NCBI GenBank assembly: GCA_029779535.1
Contig: JAKPAG010000124.1
Coordinates: forward strand, 1 to 64,000
Reading direction: 5' to 3'
Origin: Pseudomonadota bacterium
GTDB lineage: Bacteria > Pseudomonadota > Alphaproteobacteria > Sphingomonadales > Sphingomonadaceae
Length of the DNA stretch: 64,000 bases
Part shown: piece by piece, positions 63,147 to 64,000 of the stretch
How positions within the stretch are numbered: position 1 is the first letter of the stretch
Layout of the letters: each line of letters starts with the position of its first letter
Made by a program: the position numbers and the translations under genes
Notes under the pieces: generated by a model
What the model saw: only the letters and a program-made list of their open reading frames with translations
Database searches by the model: none
What the model was told of the DNA's origin: nothing

Positions 63147-63710
63147 TCAGCGCGGCGGGCCGGCGGGCAGGACGCCTTCGGGCAGCGGCGGTTCGCCGGG
63201 CGCGGCGCCCTGGCCACCCTTGCCGCCCTGCTGCTGCATCTGCTGCAACTGCTGCATCATGCGCTGCTGCGCCTCGATCTCGGCGCGGCTCTTGAAATCG
63301 ATCAGTTCGATTTCGAAGGTCAGATCGGAATTGGGCGGAATGTCGCCCGCGGCTTTGTCGCCATAGCCCAGCGAGGCCGGGATGAAGACCTTGTACTTGC
63401 CGCCGCGCTGCATCTGTTCAAGCGCCTTGGTGAAGCCGGGGATCACCCCTTCGACCGGGAATGCGGCCTGTTCCTGCTGGTCGAACACCTTGCCGTTGGC
63501 CAGCGTGCCCTTGTACTTGATCAGCACCACGTCGGCCACGGTCGGCGAAGCGCCGGCACCGGCCTTGACCACTTCGACCGCCACGCTGGCGGGCTTGGTC
63601 GCATAGGCGAGGCCGCCGGCGGCGAGCGCGGCGGCGGCGATGCCGATCCACAGCTTGGCAAGGGCGCCCTTGGCGATGGGCTGCAGGGGAACGCGGGTAA
63701 TTTCGGTCAT
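63147..63710 (-). CDS. FKBP-type peptidyl-prolyl isomerase, membrane anchored
   Basis: Proline isomerase and probable folding helper in the periplasm. The 187-residue protein has an N-terminal signal anchor (LWIGIAAAALAAGGLAYA), then one FKBP domain (about 55-140) with VLIKYKGTLANGKVFDQQ, FPVEGVIPGFTKALEQMQRG and IPASLGYGDKAAGDIPPNSD, the core for ligand binding. The tail (145-187) is Gln-rich, then Gly- and Pro-rich. The ATG at 63710 lies 27 bases downstream of the rpsU terminator. It is followed by gatC. Confidence 0.93.
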   Translation of the reverse strand: MTEITRVPLQPIAKGALAKLWIGIAAAALAAGGLAYATKPASVAVEVVKAGAGASPTVADVVLIKYKGTLANGKVFDQQEQAAFPVEGVIPGFTKALEQMQRGGKYKVFIPASLGYGDKAAGDIPPNSDLTFEIELIDFKSRAEIEAQQRMMQQLQQMQQQGGKGGQGAAPGEPPLPEGVLPAGPPR

Positions 63711-63737
63711 GCTGGCCTTCCTTGGCGCGCCGGATGC

Positions 63738-63765
63738 GAAAAGGGCGCGGATTCGTCCGCGCCCT
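63738..63765 (-). terminator. Terminator of rpsU
   Basis: On the minus strand GGGCGCGGA and TCCGCGCCC (63743-63764) pair around a 4-base CGAA loop and are followed by TTTT. It separates the rpsU transcript from the FKBP gene start at 63710. Confidence 0.85.
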
Positions 63766-63838
63766 CATGGCTTATCACGCTTTGGCGTTCAAGCATTCCG
63801 GTGAGGCGAAAACACGCTTTCCGCCTTATCGGCCTGCC

Positions 63839-64000
63839 TTACTTGACGCCGTCGCGTTCCATGCGCTTGCGCTCCATCTTGCGGGCGCGGCGCACGGCAG
63901 CAGCCTTTTCGCGGGCGCGCTTTTCCGACGGCTTTTCGTAGTGACGACGCAGCTTCATCTCGCGGTACACGCCCTCGCGCTGCAGCTTCTTCTTGAGCGC
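63839..64000 (-). CDS. rpsU: 30S ribosomal protein S21 (partial, C-terminal 53 residues)
   Basis: The visible part encodes the last 53 residues, [20 protein letters not shown] and onward through [11 protein letters not shown] to the end MERDGVK, a basic S21 tail. The first complete codon of the visible part is GCG at 63998-64000, and the N-terminus lies beyond the window. S21 helps mRNA selection at the platform of the small subunit. It ends with its own terminator at 63738. Confidence 0.97.
   Translation of the reverse strand, partial: ALKKKLQREGVYREMKLRRHYEKPSEKRAREKAAAVRRARKMERKRMERDGVK

Overview
The window is a high-GC chromosomal stretch from an alphaproteobacterium, most likely a member of the Sphingomonadales (Sphingomonas / Novosphingobium / Erythrobacter group). 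The supports are the alphaproteobacterial order argS-SPOR-nagZ-scpA-scpB-tatA-tatB-tatC, a large TonB-dependent receptor beside a beta-oxidation cluster, a DUF4402 protein, GatCAB, and several conserved hypothetical proteins of a kind familiar from sphingomonads. There is no prophage, integrase, transposase or CRISPR array. No stretch longer than 300 bases lacks a gene.

Layout. 1-4.4 kb: methionine aminopeptidase diverging from an M17 aminopeptidase, a membrane protein, an SH3-only protein and argC. 4.4-6.6 kb: nitrogen module glnB-glnA with a candidate sigma-54 promoter and a strong terminator. 6.6-17.6 kb: mixed genes (GGDEF-EAL protein, GH24 lysozyme, ZIP transporter, aldehyde dehydrogenase, bpt, ilvA, DUF4402 protein, dehydrogenase, amidohydrolase). 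17.6-24.1 kb (minus): argS, SPOR protein, nagZ, scpA, scpB, tatABC. 24.2-29.9 kb: lipoprotein, ispH-thrB-rnhA, a 263-base highly structured inverted-repeat element, a DUF1508 protein, an FAD oxidase and a hydrolase. 30.0-37.5 kb (plus): Tad/Cpa pilus genes cpaA, B, C, D, E, tadB, tadC, without cpaF. 37.6-44.3 kb (minus): thiolase, SDR, enoyl-CoA hydratase, TetR, mtnP, maiA, marR and an FAA hydrolase, five of the seven junctions being 4-base overlaps. 44.6-56.9 kb: TonB-dependent receptor, clpB, DUF4197 protein, Ntn-type acylase, M16 peptidase and a small protein. 57-64 kb (minus): rpsU (cut by the window end), an FKBP isomerase, gatC, gatA, then a sulfatase-fold transferase and an acyltransferase, then gatB.

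How the genes fit together. glnB and glnA form the ammonium-assimilation unit. The thiolase, SDR and hydratase make a fatty-acyl (or sterol side-chain) degradation set, probably controlled by the TetR protein in the same run of genes through a perfect 16-base palindrome upstream of the thiolase. The divergent TonB receptor may bring in the substrate. maiA, marR and the FAA hydrolase look like the end of the homogentisate (tyrosine) pathway, with a perfect dyad beside the marR start codon.

The signals most worth a second look are the three-way-junction element at 27394-27656, the gatCAB run interrupted by an envelope-modification pair, the Tad locus without its ATPase, and the aminopeptidase-linked SH3 protein without its peptidase domain.
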